A stretch of DNA of 64,000 nucleotides from EW11 sp035765635 (GTDB lineage Bacteria > Verrucomicrobiota > Verrucomicrobiia > Opitutales > Opitutaceae), in assembly GCA_035765635.1 (NCBI GenBank), contig DASTWZ010000024.1, positions 90,845-154,844 on the forward strand, given 5' to 3'. Below, one piece after another: positions 63,612 through 64,000 of the stretch (the first letter of the stretch is position 1; each line of letters opens with the position of its first letter). The notes beneath the pieces were generated by a model, which saw nothing but the letters and a program-made list of their open reading frames with translations, searched no databases and was not told where the DNA came from. A program made the position numbers and the translations under genes.

Positions 63612-63850
63612 TTTTTTTTGGCCGCAAAGAGGCGCGAAAAAAGCAAAGAGGATCGGCGCAGGCGATGCCGCTCAGACATCCTGAACCTTGATGCGGGCTT
63701 ACTATATTTGTTGCTCCAAACCTTCGAAATTTCCGGTCATCTCGAAATTCAGAAGGTTTGGAACTCCAAACAAAGACTGATCGACATTTGGGATGAGGAT
63801 GTCTGAGCGACTTTCTTGAACACAAAATCCTCTTTGCGTTTTTTTGCACT
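63612..63850. mobile_element. Family 3 element, second copy (inverted relative to 53655)
   Basis: Left end TTTTTTTTGGCCGCAAAGAG at 63612, right end AAAATCCTCTTTGCGTTTTT near 63825-63850 (truncated). The centre (CTCAGACATCCTGAACC to GGATGTCTGAGCG) is the reverse complement, with mismatches, of the centre at 53710-53855. No gene in 63601-64000. Confidence 0.7.
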
Positions 63851-63910
63851 GCTGTCCTGCAGAATCGCCCAATTCCGCAAGCATTTTTTTGCAAATGGAT
63901 GCGGGCTCCG

Positions 63911-64000
63911 AGGTAGGGCGAGCGGTCCCTCGCGAGCCGCTTTGACGAGTGGCTCAACCCGGAGGTTAGGCCATACGGTTGCGGCTCGCGAGGGACCGCT
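63911..64000. mobile_element. Family 2 element, copy cut by the window edge
   Basis: AGGTAGGGCGAGCGGTCCCT at 63911 opens the unit; GCGGCTCGCGAGGGACCGCT (63981-64000) is the complementary right arm, incomplete here. The centre matches the copy at 17855 in inverted orientation (GGCTCAACCCGGAGGTTAG). Confidence 0.72.

Overview
The window looks like a chromosomal segment of a GC-rich, diderm bacterium of the Verrucomicrobiota, most likely the family Opitutaceae. The main clues are a TonB-dependent receptor whose mature N-terminus carries an EVIVLSPFSV box typical of Opitutales receptors, a LacI-type regulator of the kind common there, many dual-arm CACGAA/CACGGAA intergenic palindromes, and outer-membrane genes (OMPLA-type phospholipase, MsbA-like exporter, heptosyltransferase). 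The assignment is inference from family resemblance, not a database match.

Layout. 1-1804: end of pyrF, then ispD-ispF of the MEP isoprenoid pathway. 1876-7248: two tandem peptide-binding lipoproteins and the OppB/OppC permeases, with no ATPase in view. 7255-10605: MsbA-like ABC exporter, GT9 heptosyltransferase and a DciA-like (DUF721) protein. 11059-13821: rpsO, terminator, structured leader, pnp. 13916-16934: MBL hydrolase and aldo/keto reductase divergent from a LysR regulator, with a LysR-type operator between them. 16999-20554: surE, a phospholipase A gene broken by an in-frame amber codon, and an orphan ABC-2 ATPase. 20741-27181 (minus): serA-plsY-hom-lysC-thrC, an amino-acid operon. 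27445-34293 (plus): OpgC-like membrane protein, HD phosphohydrolase, S9 peptidase, ogt, tdh-kbl. 34298-38717: hisS, an HU/IHF protein, a ClpX-like AAA+ ATPase and ubiE. 39018-49571 (minus): ydbL-ynbE-ydbH, glgP, mutL, argH, a small secreted protein and an ABC exporter. 49898-51541: a cardiolipin-synthase-like enzyme and tRNA-Arg(UCU). 51868-63600: a carbohydrate-use locus with LacI regulator, TonB receptor, hexuronate-type MFS carrier, FAD oxidoreductase, GH2 glycosidase and a two-domain esterase.

The most unusual property is the density of non-coding inverted-repeat elements. At least five families occupy most gaps: (1) CACGAA/CACGGAA composite palindromes, (2) a ~100-bp element with ~30-bp GGTAGGGCGAGC inverted ends, (3) a ~250-bp element with AAAGAGG ends, (4) GGCTGAA inverted repeats, (5) a 168-bp element with 35-bp inverted ends next to the tRNA. 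Family 2 lies nested inside families 3 and 4, and partial copies lie inside the esterase gene, where they add about 77 codons without breaking the frame. That nesting suggests mobility in trans, since no transposase is encoded here.

Functional themes are envelope lipid homeostasis (plsY, pldA, ydbH-ynbE-ydbL, cls, MsbA-like exporter, heptosyltransferase), the aspartate/serine/threonine amino-acid network (serA, hom, lysC, thrC, tdh, kbl), and glycan use. A MutL with all visible nuclease metal motifs lost and a ClpX homologue without its zinc-binding domain also stand out.
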